In this document: in pieces, positions 8,331 through 17,496 of the stretch
How the letters are laid out: every line of letters starts with the position of its first letter
Position numbering within the stretch: position 1 is the first letter of the stretch
Assembly: GCF_014643635.1 (NCBI RefSeq)
Contig: NZ_BMJV01000008.1
Coordinates: 103,493 to 167,492 of the forward strand
Direction of reading: 5' to 3'
DNA length: 64,000 nucleotides
From: Salipiger pallidus
GTDB taxonomy: Bacteria; Pseudomonadota; Alphaproteobacteria; Rhodobacterales; Rhodobacteraceae
Program-made: the position numbers and the translations under genes
The notes under the pieces: generated by a model
Database searches by the model: none
The model's input: the letters and a program-made list of their open reading frames with translations, nothing else
Told to the model about the DNA's origin: nothing

Positions 8331-11300
8331 ATGAGCACGAGACTCGCCAGGGGCGGCCGGTTCACTGACCGGAGCAAGCAGATCGGCTTTACCTTTAATG
8401 GGCGCCGCTTCACCGGTTACGAGGGCGACACGCTGGCCTCGGCACTGCTGGCCGCCGATCAGGTCCTGCTGGGCCGCAGCTACAAGTTCCACCGCCCGCG
8501 AGGCATCGTGGCCTCGGGCCCCGAAGAGCCCAACGCGCTGGTGCATCTGGGAGAGGGTGCGCGGTTCGAGCCGGACCAGCGCGCCACCACCACCGAACTT
8601 TTCGACGGGCTGGTGAGCAGCAGCCAGAACCACTGGCCAAGCCTCGAGTTCGACGTGGGCGAGATAAACGCGAAACTGGCGCGCTTCCTGCCTGCGGGCT
8701 TCTATTACAAGACCTTCCTGTGGCCGCGCAGCTTCTGGAAACATCTTTACGAGCCGGTGATCCGGCAGGCGGCGGGCCTAGGGCAGGCACCGCATCCCGA
8801 GGCACGGGACGCGGACCGTTACGAACATTACCACGCCCATGTCGACCTTCTGGTGGTCGGCGGCGGCGTCGCGGGCCTGCTGGCGGCGAAGACCGCCGCC
8901 GAGGCTGGCGCCGAGGTACTTCTGATCGAACAAACCGCCCACTGGGGCGGACGTGCACCGGTGGACGGTGGTACCATCGACGGCATGGAGCCGGGCGCTT
9001 GGGTCGATGAGACCGTTGCCGCGCTGCAGGCCATGCCAAACGTGAAGATGCGCAGCCGCATGATGGGGGCAGGGGTCTATGACCACGGCTACGTCCTTGG
9101 CTACGAACGCCTCACCGACCACAAGCCAGGCGCGGCAGGTCCACGCCACCGGCTGTGGCGCATCCGTGCGAAACAGGTCATCACCGCGACGGGGGCCATC
9201 GAGCGCCCGCTCAGCTTTGCCGGCAACGATGTGCCCGGTGTGATGCTGGCCTCGGCGGTGCGCGATTACGTGGTCAACTGGGGGGTGGCCCCCGGTGATC
9301 GCACGGTCGTGGTCACCAACAACGACGACGCCTATCGCACCGCGATCCTTCTCAAGCAGGCGGGCCTCGATGTGCCCGCGATCATCGACGCGCGGCCCAT
9401 GGGCGGCGGAGCGCTGATGCAGGAGGCCCGCGATCTTGGCATCAAGGTCGAGCCGGGGCGCGGTATCTCGAAGGTGCTGGGCGGTCAGAGGGTCAGCGGC
9501 GTGGCGATCTGCGATCAGACCGGATCGGGCGGCGAACTGGACACCATCGCCTGCGACGCGGTTGCCATGTCTGGCGGCTGGTCTCCGGTGGTACACCTCT
9601 TCTCCCATTGCGGCGGCAAGCTCGAATGGGACGCGGAGGGGCATTTCTTCCGCCCCGACGCCTCGCGCGCGCCCACCGGCGCGGACGGGGCGCCTTTCGT
9701 CAGCGCCTGCGGGGCGGCGAACGGCTTCCTCAGCCTGCCCGAAACGCTGCACTGCGCCGCCAAGGCTGGTGCCGCCGTGGCGGGCAAGCTGGGCCATGAG
9801 GCGACCGCCACGACGCCCGAGGCCGTCGTTACCCCCGAGTCGCCTCTGGCCCCGGTCTGGCTGATGCCCCAAGGCGCGCGGGCGGACCTGAAGATGAAGG
9901 CCTTTCTCGATTACCAGAACGACGTGAAGGTGTCGGACGTGCAGCTGGCCGCGCGCGAAGGCTACGAGAGCGTTGAACATACCAAGCGCTATACCACCCT
10001 TGGCATGGCGTCGGATCAGGGCAAGCTGAGCAACATCAACGGCCTTGCGATCCTAGCGGATGCGCTGGGCACGCCGATCCCGCAGGTGGGCACCACCACC
10101 TTCCGGCCCCCGTATACGCCGATCAGCTTCGGCGCCATCGCGGGCGAGGCGCGGGGCGATATCTTCCAGCCGCTGCGCCGCACCCCCATGCAGGACTGGC
10201 ACGAGGCCAACAATGCCGCTTGGGAGATTGTCGGCCAGTGGCGTCGCCCCTACTGCTACCCGCGCGGCGGTGAGACCCGCCACGACGCGGTGAATCGCGA
10301 GATCACCGCCACCCGAGAGAGCCTTGGTCTGCTCGATGCCTCGACACTGGGCAAGATCCTTGTCAAAGGGCCGGACGCGGGCAGGTTCCTCGACATGATG
10401 TACACCAACATGATGTCGACGCTGCCGGTGGGCAAATGTCGCTATGGCCTCATGTGCAACGAGAACGGCTTCCTGATGGATGACGGCGTCGTCGTGCGCC
10501 TGTCCGAGGACAGCTGGCTGTGCCACACCACCTCTGGTGGGGCGGACCATGTGCACGCCCACATGGAAGACTGGCTGCAATGCGAATGGTGGGACTGGAA
10601 GGTCTACACCGCCAACCTGACCGAGCAATATGCGCAAATCGCCGTGGTCGGGCCGAACGCCCGCAAGCTGCTGGAAAAGCTCGGTGGCATGGACGTCAGC
10701 CCCGAGGCGCTGCCCTTCATGGGGTGGGCCGACGGCTCGCTGGCGGATACGCCGGTACGGGTCTACCGCATCAGTTTCTCGGGCGAGCTCAGCTATGAGA
10801 TCGCCATCCCTGCGAACCGGGGCCGTGCCTTCTGGGGCAAACTGCTCGAGGCGGGGGCCGAGTGGAACATAACCCCCTACGGCACCGAGGCGCTTCACGT
10901 CATGCGGGCGGAGAAGGGCTTCATCATGATCGGGGACGAATCCGACGGCACGGTGATCCCGCAGGATCTGGGGCTGAACTGGGCGATCTCGAAGAAGAAG
11001 GACGACTACCTCGGCAAGCGGGCGCAGGAGCGGCACGACATGGCGCGCGGTGACCGCTGGAAGCTGGTGGGTCTGAAAACGCTCGACGGCTCGGTGCTGC
11101 CTGACGGCTGCTACGCGCCAGCCCCCGGCAAGAACGCCAACGGCCAGCGCAACACCCAAGGGCGCGTGACCTCGACCTACTGGTCGCCGACCCTCAAGAA
11201 GGGCATTGCCATGGGGCTGGTGCTGAATGGCCCCGACCGCATGGGCGAGGTTATTTCGTTCACCGCCGAGGATCAGGATGAAACCCGGGACGAGCTGACC

Positions 11301-11366
11301 ACGGTCGAGGCACGCATCGTGAACCCGGTGTTCTTCGACCCGAAGGGAGAGAAACAGGATGTCTGA
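8331..11366 (+). CDS. soxA: Sarcosine oxidase subunit alpha
   Basis: A 1011-residue multidomain subunit. The N-terminus (about 10-95) is the ferredoxin-like module that starts IGFTFNGRRFTGYEGDTLASALLA and includes YKFHRPRGIVASGPEEPNAL. A Rossmann domain follows with VDLLVVGGGVAGLLAAKTA near residue 170 for the noncovalent dinucleotide. The second half (about 610-1000) is an aminomethyltransferase (GCV_T)-like domain that uses tetrahydrofolate. Length and order match the family. Its 3' end overlaps soxG by 8 bases. Confidence 0.97.
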   Translation: MSTRLARGGRFTDRSKQIGFTFNGRRFTGYEGDTLASALLAADQVLLGRSYKFHRPRGIVASGPEEPNALVHLGEGARFEPDQRATTTELFDGLVSSSQNHWPSLEFDVGEINAKLARFLPAGFYYKTFLWPRSFWKHLYEPVIRQAAGLGQAPHPEARDADRYEHYHAHVDLLVVGGGVAGLLAAKTAAEAGAEVLLIEQTAHWGGRAPVDGGTIDGMEPGAWVDETVAALQAMPNVKMRSRMMGAGVYDHGYVLGYERLTDHKPGAAGPRHRLWRIRAKQVITATGAIERPLSFAGNDVPGVMLASAVRDYVVNWGVAPGDRTVVVTNNDDAYRTAILLKQAGLDVPAIIDARPMGGGALMQEARDLGIKVEPGRGISKVLGGQRVSGVAICDQTGSGGELDTIACDAVAMSGGWSPVVHLFSHCGGKLEWDAEGHFFRPDASRAPTGADGAPFVSACGAANGFLSLPETLHCAAKAGAAVAGKLGHEATATTPEAVVTPESPLAPVWLMPQGARADLKMKAFLDYQNDVKVSDVQLAAREGYESVEHTKRYTTLGMASDQGKLSNINGLAILADALGTPIPQVGTTTFRPPYTPISFGAIAGEARGDIFQPLRRTPMQDWHEANNAAWEIVGQWRRPYCYPRGGETRHDAVNREITATRESLGLLDASTLGKILVKGPDAGRFLDMMYTNMMSTLPVGKCRYGLMCNENGFLMDDGVVVRLSEDSWLCHTTSGGADHVHAHMEDWLQCEWWDWKVYTANLTEQYAQIAVVGPNARKLLEKLGGMDVSPEALPFMGWADGSLADTPVRVYRISFSGELSYEIAIPANRGRAFWGKLLEAGAEWNITPYGTEALHVMRAEKGFIMIGDESDGTVIPQDLGLNWAISKKKDDYLGKRAQERHDMARGDRWKLVGLKTLDGSVLPDGCYAPAPGKNANGQRNTQGRVTSTYWSPTLKKGIAMGLVLNGPDRMGEVISFTAEDQDETRDELTTVEARIVNPVFFDPKGEKQDV

Positions 11367-11928
11367 CGTGATGGCCCCTAACGAAGGTGCCCGGTCCGAA
11401 GGGCTGATCACCGTCGAAGCCCTGCCGCCGCAGGGCCAGATCACCCTGCGCTGCGAGATGTCCGAGGACTATCGCACCAAGCTGTCGGACGCACTTGGCA
11501 TGGCCTTCCCCGACCAACGCGGGTCCGTAACGGACGGGGACAGGGCGCTGCTCTGGATGTCGCCGGACGAGCTTCTGCTGCTGGTGCCCTATGATGCCGT
11601 GGATGGCGTGATGGAGTCGCTGAACGCCGCCTTCGACGGCTGGTTCATAGCGATCACCAATCTGTCCGACGCCCGCGCGCAGTTCCGTGTCAGCGGGCCT
11701 CACTTGCGTGATATCCTTGCCAAGGTCACGCCCACGGACATGGCCCCGCGCGGTTTCCCGGTGGGCGATGTGCGCCGGTCGCGGCTGGCGCAGGTGGCAG
11801 CGGGCTACTGGCTGCGGTCCGAAGACGAGGCGCAGGTGTTTGTCTTCCGCTCTGTCGGCGCTTACGCCTTCGAGGCGCTCAGCACGCTGGCGCAGCCGGG
11901 CGGAGAGGTGAATTTCCTGTCCGCCTGA
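11359..11928 (+). CDS. soxG: Sarcosine oxidase subunit gamma
   Basis: A 189-residue subunit of the same oxidase, with the family-typical LWMSPDELLLLVPYD and TNLSDARAQFRVSGPHLRDILAKVTPTD segments and SRLAQVAAGYWLRSEDEAQVFVFRSVGAY near the end. It has a GCV_T-like fold without its own cofactor in the known structure. It overlaps soxA, so the pair is translationally coupled. This is the last gene of the operon; a weak ACATCC/GGATGT hairpin (11954-11968) without a T-run follows. Confidence 0.93.
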   Translation: MSDVMAPNEGARSEGLITVEALPPQGQITLRCEMSEDYRTKLSDALGMAFPDQRGSVTDGDRALLWMSPDELLLLVPYDAVDGVMESLNAAFDGWFIAITNLSDARAQFRVSGPHLRDILAKVTPTDMAPRGFPVGDVRRSRLAQVAAGYWLRSEDEAQVFVFRSVGAYAFEALSTLAQPGGEVNFLSA

Positions 11929-11991
11929 AGATGTTGCCCTATCTGTGGACGGAACATCCGATGGATGTGCACGTTTAAACTGTGACACTCC

Positions 11992-12019
11992 TTGACCTCG
12001 CGTTCAGCAGGAATAGGAA
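11992..12019 (+). promoter_or_regulatory. Possible sodB promoter
   Basis: TTGACC (11992-11997) and TAGGAA (12014-12019), 16 bases apart, sit upstream of sodB. The -35 element is good and the -10 element is poor. The sodB ribosome-binding site is GGAGG just before 12056. Confidence 0.35.
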
Positions 12020-12055
12020 TGACTACAAATTCACTCAAGCCCGGAGGATATACCA

Positions 12056-12655
12056 ATGGCTTTCGAACTTCCCGACCTTCCCTACGCACATGACGCGCTT
12101 GCCTCGAAGGGCATGTCGAAGGAAACGCTCGAGTATCACCACGATATCCACCACAACACCTATGTCACCACGCTCAACAAGCTGGTCGACGGTACCGAGT
12201 GGGCGGGCAAGTCGCTCGAAGACATCGTGACCGGCACCTACGACAAGTCCGCCGTGGCTCAGACGGGCCTCTTCAACAACGCGTCGCAGCACTGGAACCA
12301 CACCCAGTTCTGGGAAATGATGGGCGCTGGCGACAACGCCATGCCGTCCGAGCTCGAAGCGGCCCTGAAGGACTCCTTCGGCACCATCGACAAGTTCAAG
12401 GAAGACTTCTCGGCAGCGGGCGCAGGCCAGTTCGGCTCTGGCTGGGCGTGGCTGGTCAAGGACACGGACGGTGGCCTCAAGATCACCAAGACCGAGAACG
12501 GCGTGAACCCGCTGTGCTTCGGCCAGACCGCCCTGCTGGGCTGCGACGTGTGGGAACACTCCTACTACATCGATTTCCGCAACAAGCGCCCCGCGTACCT
12601 TGCGAACTTCCTCGACAACCTGGTGAACTGGGAAAACGTCGCGTCGCGCATGTGA
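12056..12655 (+). CDS. sodB: Superoxide dismutase [Fe or Mn]
   Basis: A 199-residue cytosolic enzyme that dismutes superoxide. Metal ligands are readable: His28 in LEYHHDIHHNTYVTTLN, His in NNASQHWNHTQFW, and Asp/His in GCDVWEHSYYIDFRNKRPAYL. The GWAWL segment and length fit the Fe/Mn family; the choice between Fe and Mn is not certain, although Rhodobacteraceae enzymes of this type are usually annotated as Fe. It is monocistronic with a strong terminator after it. It follows the sox operon, whose oxidase produces H2O2, but has its own upstream region. Confidence 0.95.
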   Translation: MAFELPDLPYAHDALASKGMSKETLEYHHDIHHNTYVTTLNKLVDGTEWAGKSLEDIVTGTYDKSAVAQTGLFNNASQHWNHTQFWEMMGAGDNAMPSELEAALKDSFGTIDKFKEDFSAAGAGQFGSGWAWLVKDTDGGLKITKTENGVNPLCFGQTALLGCDVWEHSYYIDFRNKRPAYLANFLDNLVNWENVASRM

Positions 12656-12702
12656 TCCCGGACGGGCCGGGCTCCTCGCCCGGTCCCTCCACGAACCAAA
12701 CG

Positions 12703-12733
12703 AAAGGCCCCGTGAGATGTCGCGGGGCCTTTT
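12703..12733 (+). terminator. Rho-independent terminator of sodB
   Basis: AAAGGCCCC (12703-12711) pairs perfectly with GGGGCCTTT (12724-12732) and is followed by a short T-run. It lies 48 bp after the sodB stop. Confidence 0.85.
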
Positions 12734-12781
12734 GACATTCATGCGCGAGCACCTCAGAGGCCCTGGGCGGTCAAGCGGCAG

Positions 12782-13675
12782 TCAGGGCACCCGCTTGACC
12801 GCTGGCTCCTGATTGCGCTTCTGCGCCCGCCAGAGAGTGAACAGCCCCGCCGCCACGATTATGCCCGCGCCGATGGCCACGTTGGTGCGCAGCGTCTCGC
12901 CAAAGACGGTCATGCCGATGGCGGTCGCGAACACCAGTTGCAGGTAGGCGAAGGGCTGCACCGCAGATGCCTCGGCCACCTCGTAACACTTGATGAGCGT
13001 GAAATGCCCCGCGGCGCCGGTGAAGCACAGCACGATCATCCACACCCAGTCGTCGCCGGACATGGGCTCCCAGTACCACATGCCGATGAGCGTGGCAGTG
13101 ACAGATCCGGCCACGCCGGTCCAGAAGAACGAGGTCGCGGCGCTGTCCTTGCGCGCGGCGTAGCGCGTCAGCAGGCCATAAAGGGCAAACATCAGCGCGG
13201 CGGCCAGAGGCACGATGGCATAGGGCGAGAACACCCCGCCCGACGGTTGCAGGATGATGAGCACCCCGATGAACCCGACCCCGATAGCCATCCAGCGCCG
13301 CCAGCCAACCTTTTCCCCTAGGATGGGCCCCGACAACGCGGCGACCAGCAGAGGGTAGGCGGTGAAAATCGCATGGCTTTCGGTCAGGCCCAGCAGCACG
13401 AAGGCGGTGACCATCACGCAGATCTCGACCACCAGCAGAACGCCGCGAAAGATCTGCAGAAACGGCTGGGATGTGGCGGCAGCGGCGCGCAGCCCGCCGC
13501 CCTGACGCGAGGCGATGACCATCACGAAGGCGGCGAAGAACCAGTAGCGGATCATCACCACCATGTAGACGTTGTACGTCTCGGACAGGTGGCGCGAGAC
13601 GCCGTCCTGCACCGCAAAGATCAGCGTTGTCAGAATCATGAGCCCGATCCCGAGCCGGGTGTTCTGCGTTGTCAT
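12782..13675 (-). CDS. DMT superfamily transporter (EamA domain)
   Basis: A 297-residue membrane protein with about ten hydrophobic helices in two EamA repeats, from IGLMILTTLIFAVQDGVSRHL to GAGIIVAAGLFTLWRAQKR. Family members export amino acids, metabolites or drugs; the substrate here is unknown. Landmarks are FTAYPLLVAALSGPILGEKVGWRRW in the first repeat and LQLVFATAIGMTVFGETLRTNVAIGAG in the second. Its start codon overlaps the mnmD stop by 4 bases, so it is read from the mnmD message. Confidence 0.9.
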   Translation of the reverse strand: MTTQNTRLGIGLMILTTLIFAVQDGVSRHLSETYNVYMVVMIRYWFFAAFVMVIASRQGGGLRAAAATSQPFLQIFRGVLLVVEICVMVTAFVLLGLTESHAIFTAYPLLVAALSGPILGEKVGWRRWMAIGVGFIGVLIILQPSGGVFSPYAIVPLAAALMFALYGLLTRYAARKDSAATSFFWTGVAGSVTATLIGMWYWEPMSGDDWVWMIVLCFTGAAGHFTLIKCYEVAEASAVQPFAYLQLVFATAIGMTVFGETLRTNVAIGAGIIVAAGLFTLWRAQKRNQEPAVKRVP

Positions 13676-14346
13676 CGGGAAAGCTCCGCCACGGTCATGT
13701 GCCTCTTTCGGCCATATCCCGGTGTCCGGGTCACGTCAAAGCCTGCGGCCTCGAGCGCCCGGCGCACGTGGCCCGCCGCCGTGTAAGTGGCTGCCGTGCC
13801 GCTCGGTGCGGTGTGGCGCGCGACCTCGGCCATGAGCCCCTCGCCCCAGAGCTCGGGATTCTTGGCGGGCGAAAAGCCGTCGAGGAACCACGCATCGGCC
13901 TTGTCCTGCCACGCGGCAAGGGTGGTGCGGGCATCGCCCTCAACCATCTCGAACCTCAGGTCCGGCAGGTCGATCCGGCGGGCTTCCTGCTCCCAGTACG
14001 GGGCAAGCTCGGCGGCAATGCCGGCGAGGTCCGGGAACTGCGCCTGTGCCCGGATCATGTCCGCCGCGCCAAGGGGGTAGGCCTCGAACGTGGTAAAGCG
14101 CAGCCGCCCCGGGCTGCCCGCCTCACGCCACAGCGCGAGCGTCGCCAACAGGTTCAGCCCGGTGCCGAAGCCCAGCTCGGCCACGTGGAAGCCATCCGTG
14201 AACCGCTCCGGCAGGCGATTGCCCGCAAGGAAGGTGTGCCGGGTCTCGGCCAGACCGTTGTCGAGCGAATAATAAGGGTCGTCGAAGCGGTCGGAGACGG
14301 GCACGTCTCCGTCACGCCAGTGCAGGGTGTCGGGCTGGTTCGTCAT
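13672..14346 (-). CDS. mnmD: tRNA 5-methylaminomethyl-2-thiouridine methyltransferase (MnmD)
   Basis: A 224-residue SAM-dependent methyltransferase matching the N-terminal half of E. coli MnmC, which finishes the mnm5s2U34 modification of tRNA. Typical motifs are DRFDDPYYSLDNGLAETRHTFLAGN, the SAM loop VAELGFGTGLNLLATL, and DAWFLDGFSPAKNPELW. The start MTNQPDTLHW is chosen because the homology begins there; the reading frame stays open to 14793 over the opposite gene. The FAD-domain half is absent from this protein but a DAO-type gene is divergently transcribed 47 bp away. Confidence 0.93.
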   Translation of the reverse strand: MTNQPDTLHWRDGDVPVSDRFDDPYYSLDNGLAETRHTFLAGNRLPERFTDGFHVAELGFGTGLNLLATLALWREAGSPGRLRFTTFEAYPLGAADMIRAQAQFPDLAGIAAELAPYWEQEARRIDLPDLRFEMVEGDARTTLAAWQDKADAWFLDGFSPAKNPELWGEGLMAEVARHTAPSGTAATYTAAGHVRRALEAAGFDVTRTPGYGRKRHMTVAELSR

Positions 14347-14393
14347 GGGGCTTTGTCCTAGAAGTGGTGCGACCATGCAGGGGAGTAGCGGCA

Positions 14394-15434
14394 ATGGCAA
14401 GCAGCGACATAACGGTGCGCGGAGCGGGAATCTTCGGCCTCTCCATCGCCTGGGTCTGCGCCCGGGCAGGGGCGACGGTGACGGTCGTGGATCCTTATGG
14501 TCCGGCCGCCGGGTCAAGCGGCGGCATCGTCGGCGCGCTGGCCCCGCATGTCCCCGAGAACTGGAATGCCAAGAAGGCGTTTCAGTTGGACAGCCTGCTG
14601 ATGGCGGGCGATTTCTGGGCCGAGGTCGAGGCTGTGGGCGGCGTGTCCCCCGACTATTCTCGCAGCGGCCGGTTGCAGCCCATCGCCGATGACGCGGGTC
14701 TGGAGCTGGCCCGCGCCCGCGTGCTGACGGCGCAGGACCTGTGGGGGGATGCCGCCGTGTGGGAAGTCCTCCCCGAGGGCGCTGCCGGCCCATGGGCGCC
14801 GGTCACGCCGTCGGGCTGGCTCATCCGCGACACGCTCACCGCGCGCATGTCGCCGCGCCGCGCCTGCGCCGCGCTGGTGGCGGCGCTGTCGGCCATGGGC
14901 GTAGAGGTCGTGCCCGAAGCCGAGGATCGCGGCGCGGTGCTCTGGGCCACCGGTTGGCGCGGGCTGGAAGAGCTGTCGCAGGGCCGAAGCCGCATGGTCG
15001 GCACGGGGATCAAGGGCCAGTCGGCGCTCATGCGCCATGATGCGGGCGACGTGGCGCAGGTCTTTGCCGGGGGGCTGCACATCGTGCCGCATGGGGACGG
15101 CACGGTCGCCATCGGCTCGACCTCGGAGCGGGAATTCGACGAGCCCACCTCCTGCGATGCGCAATGCGATGAGCTGGTCGCCCGCGCCCGCGAGGTGATG
15201 CCGGTGCTGCATGGCGCCGAGGTCATCGAGCATTGGGCCGGCGTTCGCCCCCGTGCCCGCAGCCGCGCGCCGATGCTGGGCGCGCACCCCGACCGGGCCG
15301 GGCATTTCATCGCCAACGGGGGCTTCAAGATCGGCTTTGGCATGGCCCCCAAGGTGGCGCATGTGATGGCCGCGCTCCTGCTCGAGGGGCGCGACGAGAT
15401 CCCAGAAGGCTTCCGCGTCGAGGACTCGCTCTAG
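14394..15434 (+). CDS. DAO-family FAD-dependent oxidoreductase, candidate separate MnmC FAD domain
   Basis: A 346-residue flavoprotein. The FAD motif is at the N-terminus: VRGAGIFGLSIAWVCARAGATVTVVDP, then GSSGGIVGALAPHVPENWNAKK. The C-terminal half has GGLHIVPHGDGTVAIGSTSE, WAGVRPRARSRAPMLGAHP and ANGGFKIGFGMAP, as in glycine oxidase and MnmC FAD domains. GALAPHVPENWNAKKAFQLDSLL matches the sort of loop seen in MnmC. It is divergent from mnmD with only 47 bp between starts. Function as the cmnm5U oxidase is inferred; an amino-acid oxidase such as ThiO is the alternative. Its stop overlaps the convergent UbiH-type gene. Confidence 0.8.
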   Translation: MASSDITVRGAGIFGLSIAWVCARAGATVTVVDPYGPAAGSSGGIVGALAPHVPENWNAKKAFQLDSLLMAGDFWAEVEAVGGVSPDYSRSGRLQPIADDAGLELARARVLTAQDLWGDAAVWEVLPEGAAGPWAPVTPSGWLIRDTLTARMSPRRACAALVAALSAMGVEVVPEAEDRGAVLWATGWRGLEELSQGRSRMVGTGIKGQSALMRHDAGDVAQVFAGGLHIVPHGDGTVAIGSTSEREFDEPTSCDAQCDELVARAREVMPVLHGAEVIEHWAGVRPRARSRAPMLGAHPDRAGHFIANGGFKIGFGMAPKVAHVMAALLLEGRDEIPEGFRVEDSL

Positions 15435-16624
15435 CCCTTGGCGCCTAGTCCCAGCTGCATCAGAGTCTTGCGCAGCGGGGCTATGCCGTAAAGTGCATCC
15501 AGCGCATGCGCCCGCGCATCGCGCAGCGGCGCGGCAGACAGCATGGAGGTGCGGTTGAGCAGGGTGATCCCTGCCACCCGCGCCCGGATGTCGGTGATCC
15601 GCGCCCGGTGGTAGGCATCCAGCATCGCCGCGTCCCCAAGCCGCTCGGGGGCCTTTACCGCCAGATCCAGAAGCGCTGACAGATCGTTCAGCGACATGTT
15701 CAGCCCCTGCGCGCCAATGGGCGGCACCACATGGGCCGCCTCGGCCACCAGCGCCAGCCGTTCGCCCGCGAGCCGCTCTGCATGTTGGGCAATAATCGGC
15801 CAGATGGTGCGCTGCGAGGCCAGTGTGAGCGGCCCAAGCAGGTGGCAGGACCGGTCGGACATGGCGGCCTCGAGCTCCGCGTCGGGCAGGCGGAACAGGG
15901 CCTCGGCCTTCGGTCCTTCCTCCATCCACACCACCGCCGAGGACGGCTTGCCGTCGTGGTCGGGCAGGGGAACGAGCGTGAACGGCCCGCCGGTGCGGTG
16001 CACCTCGGTCGAGACATTGCCATGGGGCAGGGGATGGTTCACGGCCAGCGCCAGCGCCTTCTGGCCAAAGCGCCGGGTCTTCGCCCCGATGCCCGCCGCC
16101 TGCCGCATGGGCGAGCCGCGCCCGTCGGCGGCGATCACCAGCCGTACCTGTTGCGAACTGCCGTCCGACAGACCCACGCGGGCGTGGGCGGCGCGGGTGA
16201 ACAGCGTCGTCGTGGCGGTGTCGGGGCGGAAATCCACATTGGGCATGGCATCCAGATGCGCCGCCATCTCTCGGCGCAGCAGCCAGTTGGGCAGGTTCCA
16301 GCCAAAAGGCTTGTCCGAGATATCCGAGGCGTCGAAATCCTTGGTCACCCGAGGCTCGGTCACCTCACCGCCCGCATCGACGATGCGCATGATCTGCAGG
16401 GGCATCGCGTGCGGGGCGAGCCTGTCCCAAAGACCGGCCTTTTCAAGGAAGGCCTGCGCCGGTTGCAGGAAGGCGGTGGACCGCAGGTCGGCACCCTTGG
16501 CTTCGCGGTCGGTTACCGGTGGGGACGGGTCGACGCAGATCACCGAAAAGCCCGCCGCCCCGAAGGCCGCCGCCGCCGTCAGGCCCGCGATGCCGCCGCC
16601 CGAGATCAGAATGTCATGGTCCAT
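15431..16624 (-). CDS. UbiH/UbiF-family FAD-dependent hydroxylase (ubiquinone biosynthesis)
   Basis: A 397-residue class A flavin monooxygenase. GGGIAGLTAAAAFGAAGFSVICVDPSPP (residues 8-35) is the FAD-binding motif. VIAADGRGSPMRQAAGI carries the DG motif, and LALVAEAAHVVPPIGAQGLNMSLNDLSALLDL is the second FAD motif (GD normally; here EA), characteristic of Ubi hydroxylases. It probably adds a ring hydroxyl during ubiquinone synthesis. Which carbon is uncertain. Its stop codon overlaps that of the convergent FAD oxidoreductase (TAG on both strands), leaving no room for a terminator. Confidence 0.88.
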   Translation of the reverse strand: MDHDILISGGGIAGLTAAAAFGAAGFSVICVDPSPPVTDREAKGADLRSTAFLQPAQAFLEKAGLWDRLAPHAMPLQIMRIVDAGGEVTEPRVTKDFDASDISDKPFGWNLPNWLLRREMAAHLDAMPNVDFRPDTATTTLFTRAAHARVGLSDGSSQQVRLVIAADGRGSPMRQAAGIGAKTRRFGQKALALAVNHPLPHGNVSTEVHRTGGPFTLVPLPDHDGKPSSAVVWMEEGPKAEALFRLPDAELEAAMSDRSCHLLGPLTLASQRTIWPIIAQHAERLAGERLALVAEAAHVVPPIGAQGLNMSLNDLSALLDLAVKAPERLGDAAMLDAYHRARITDIRARVAGITLLNRTSMLSAAPLRDARAHALDALYGIAPLRKTLMQLGLGAKG

Positions 16625-16690
16625 GGCCGCTCTCCTTTGTGCCCTTATCTAGGGCGGGGGTGCGTCGCTGTCATCTCGCGAAGTGCCGCA

Positions 16691-16700
16691 GGGGGGGGGG
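16691..16700 (+). repeat. G10 homopolymer upstream of the UbiH-type gene
   Basis: A run of ten G lies 67-76 bp before the start codon of the minus-strand hydroxylase gene (C10 on that strand). Two imperfect ACTGGCCC repeats follow at about 16719-16738. A tract like this can vary in length by slippage, or be a base-calling weak spot. Confidence 0.6.
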
Positions 16701-16740
16701 CGGGTCGCCGGCCTAGTCACTGGCCCAGTTACTGGCCCGC

Positions 16741-17397
16741 TCAGGGGGCCGGGCGGGCGATGTCACGCAGGAAGGCGCTCAGGTCGTCGGTGTGATGCTC
16801 GATATGATCCCCCGGTCCGCGCTCCGGAGCAACGTGGATGGTGCGCATCCCCATGGCATGGGGGGCGGCAAGGTTGCGCGGGTCGTCCTCGAACATGGCG
16901 GCAATCGTTGGGTCCACGCCGTCGCGCTCGAACACCGCGCGAAAGGCGGCCTCTTCGGGCTTGGGGCGGTATCCGGCATGTTCCACGCCGTAGATCGCAT
17001 CGAATGCAGCATCCAGGCCCCGCGCCTTCAGCACCTGCGCCGCATAGGGGGCGCTGCCATTGGTGTAGACGATGCGTCGCCCCGGCAGGTTGCCGATCAG
17101 CTCTGCCAGATGCGGGTCGGGGGTGAGCGCCTCGAAGGAGATGTCGTGCACCTCTTCGAGATAGGCGTCCGCGTCGATACGGTGCTCGGCCATGAGGCCC
17201 GCCAGCGTGGTGCCGTGCAGGTGCCAGTACTCCTTGCGCAGGCGGTCCGCCTCTATCTCGGCAAAGCCGGTGACGCGCATGACATAGGCGGTCATCTTCT
17301 TCTCGATCTGGTCGAAAAGCCGCACGGCAGGGGAATAAAGCGTGTTGTCGAGATCGAAGACCCAGGTGCGGACCTTCTCGAAAGGCTGGTGTGTCAT
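16741..17397 (-). CDS. HAD-superfamily pyrimidine 5'-nucleotidase
   Basis: A 218-residue HAD hydrolase. WVFDLDNTLYSP (residues 12-23) holds the nucleophile Asp15 and acid/base Asp17. RIVYTNGSAPYAAQVLKARGL is motif II, KPEEAAFRAVF motif III and AAMFEDDPRNLAAPHAMGMRTIHV motif IV. This arrangement is that of the pyrimidine 5'-nucleotidase group (SDT1-like), which dephosphorylates UMP/CMP or related nucleotides; substrate preference is inferred from family. Start set at MTHQPFEKVR. Diverges from the GntR gene. Confidence 0.88.
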   Translation of the reverse strand: MTHQPFEKVRTWVFDLDNTLYSPAVRLFDQIEKKMTAYVMRVTGFAEIEADRLRKEYWHLHGTTLAGLMAEHRIDADAYLEEVHDISFEALTPDPHLAELIGNLPGRRIVYTNGSAPYAAQVLKARGLDAAFDAIYGVEHAGYRPKPEEAAFRAVFERDGVDPTIAAMFEDDPRNLAAPHAMGMRTIHVAPERGPGDHIEHHTDDLSAFLRDIARPAP

Positions 17398-17496
17398 GGC
17401 GCACAGGGTAATCTTTGCAGGGGCTTGCGGCAATGGGCGCATTGATAAGTCCGGGCTGTTGACGCTATCGTGGCCGGAACCAGCAAGGAGACCCCG

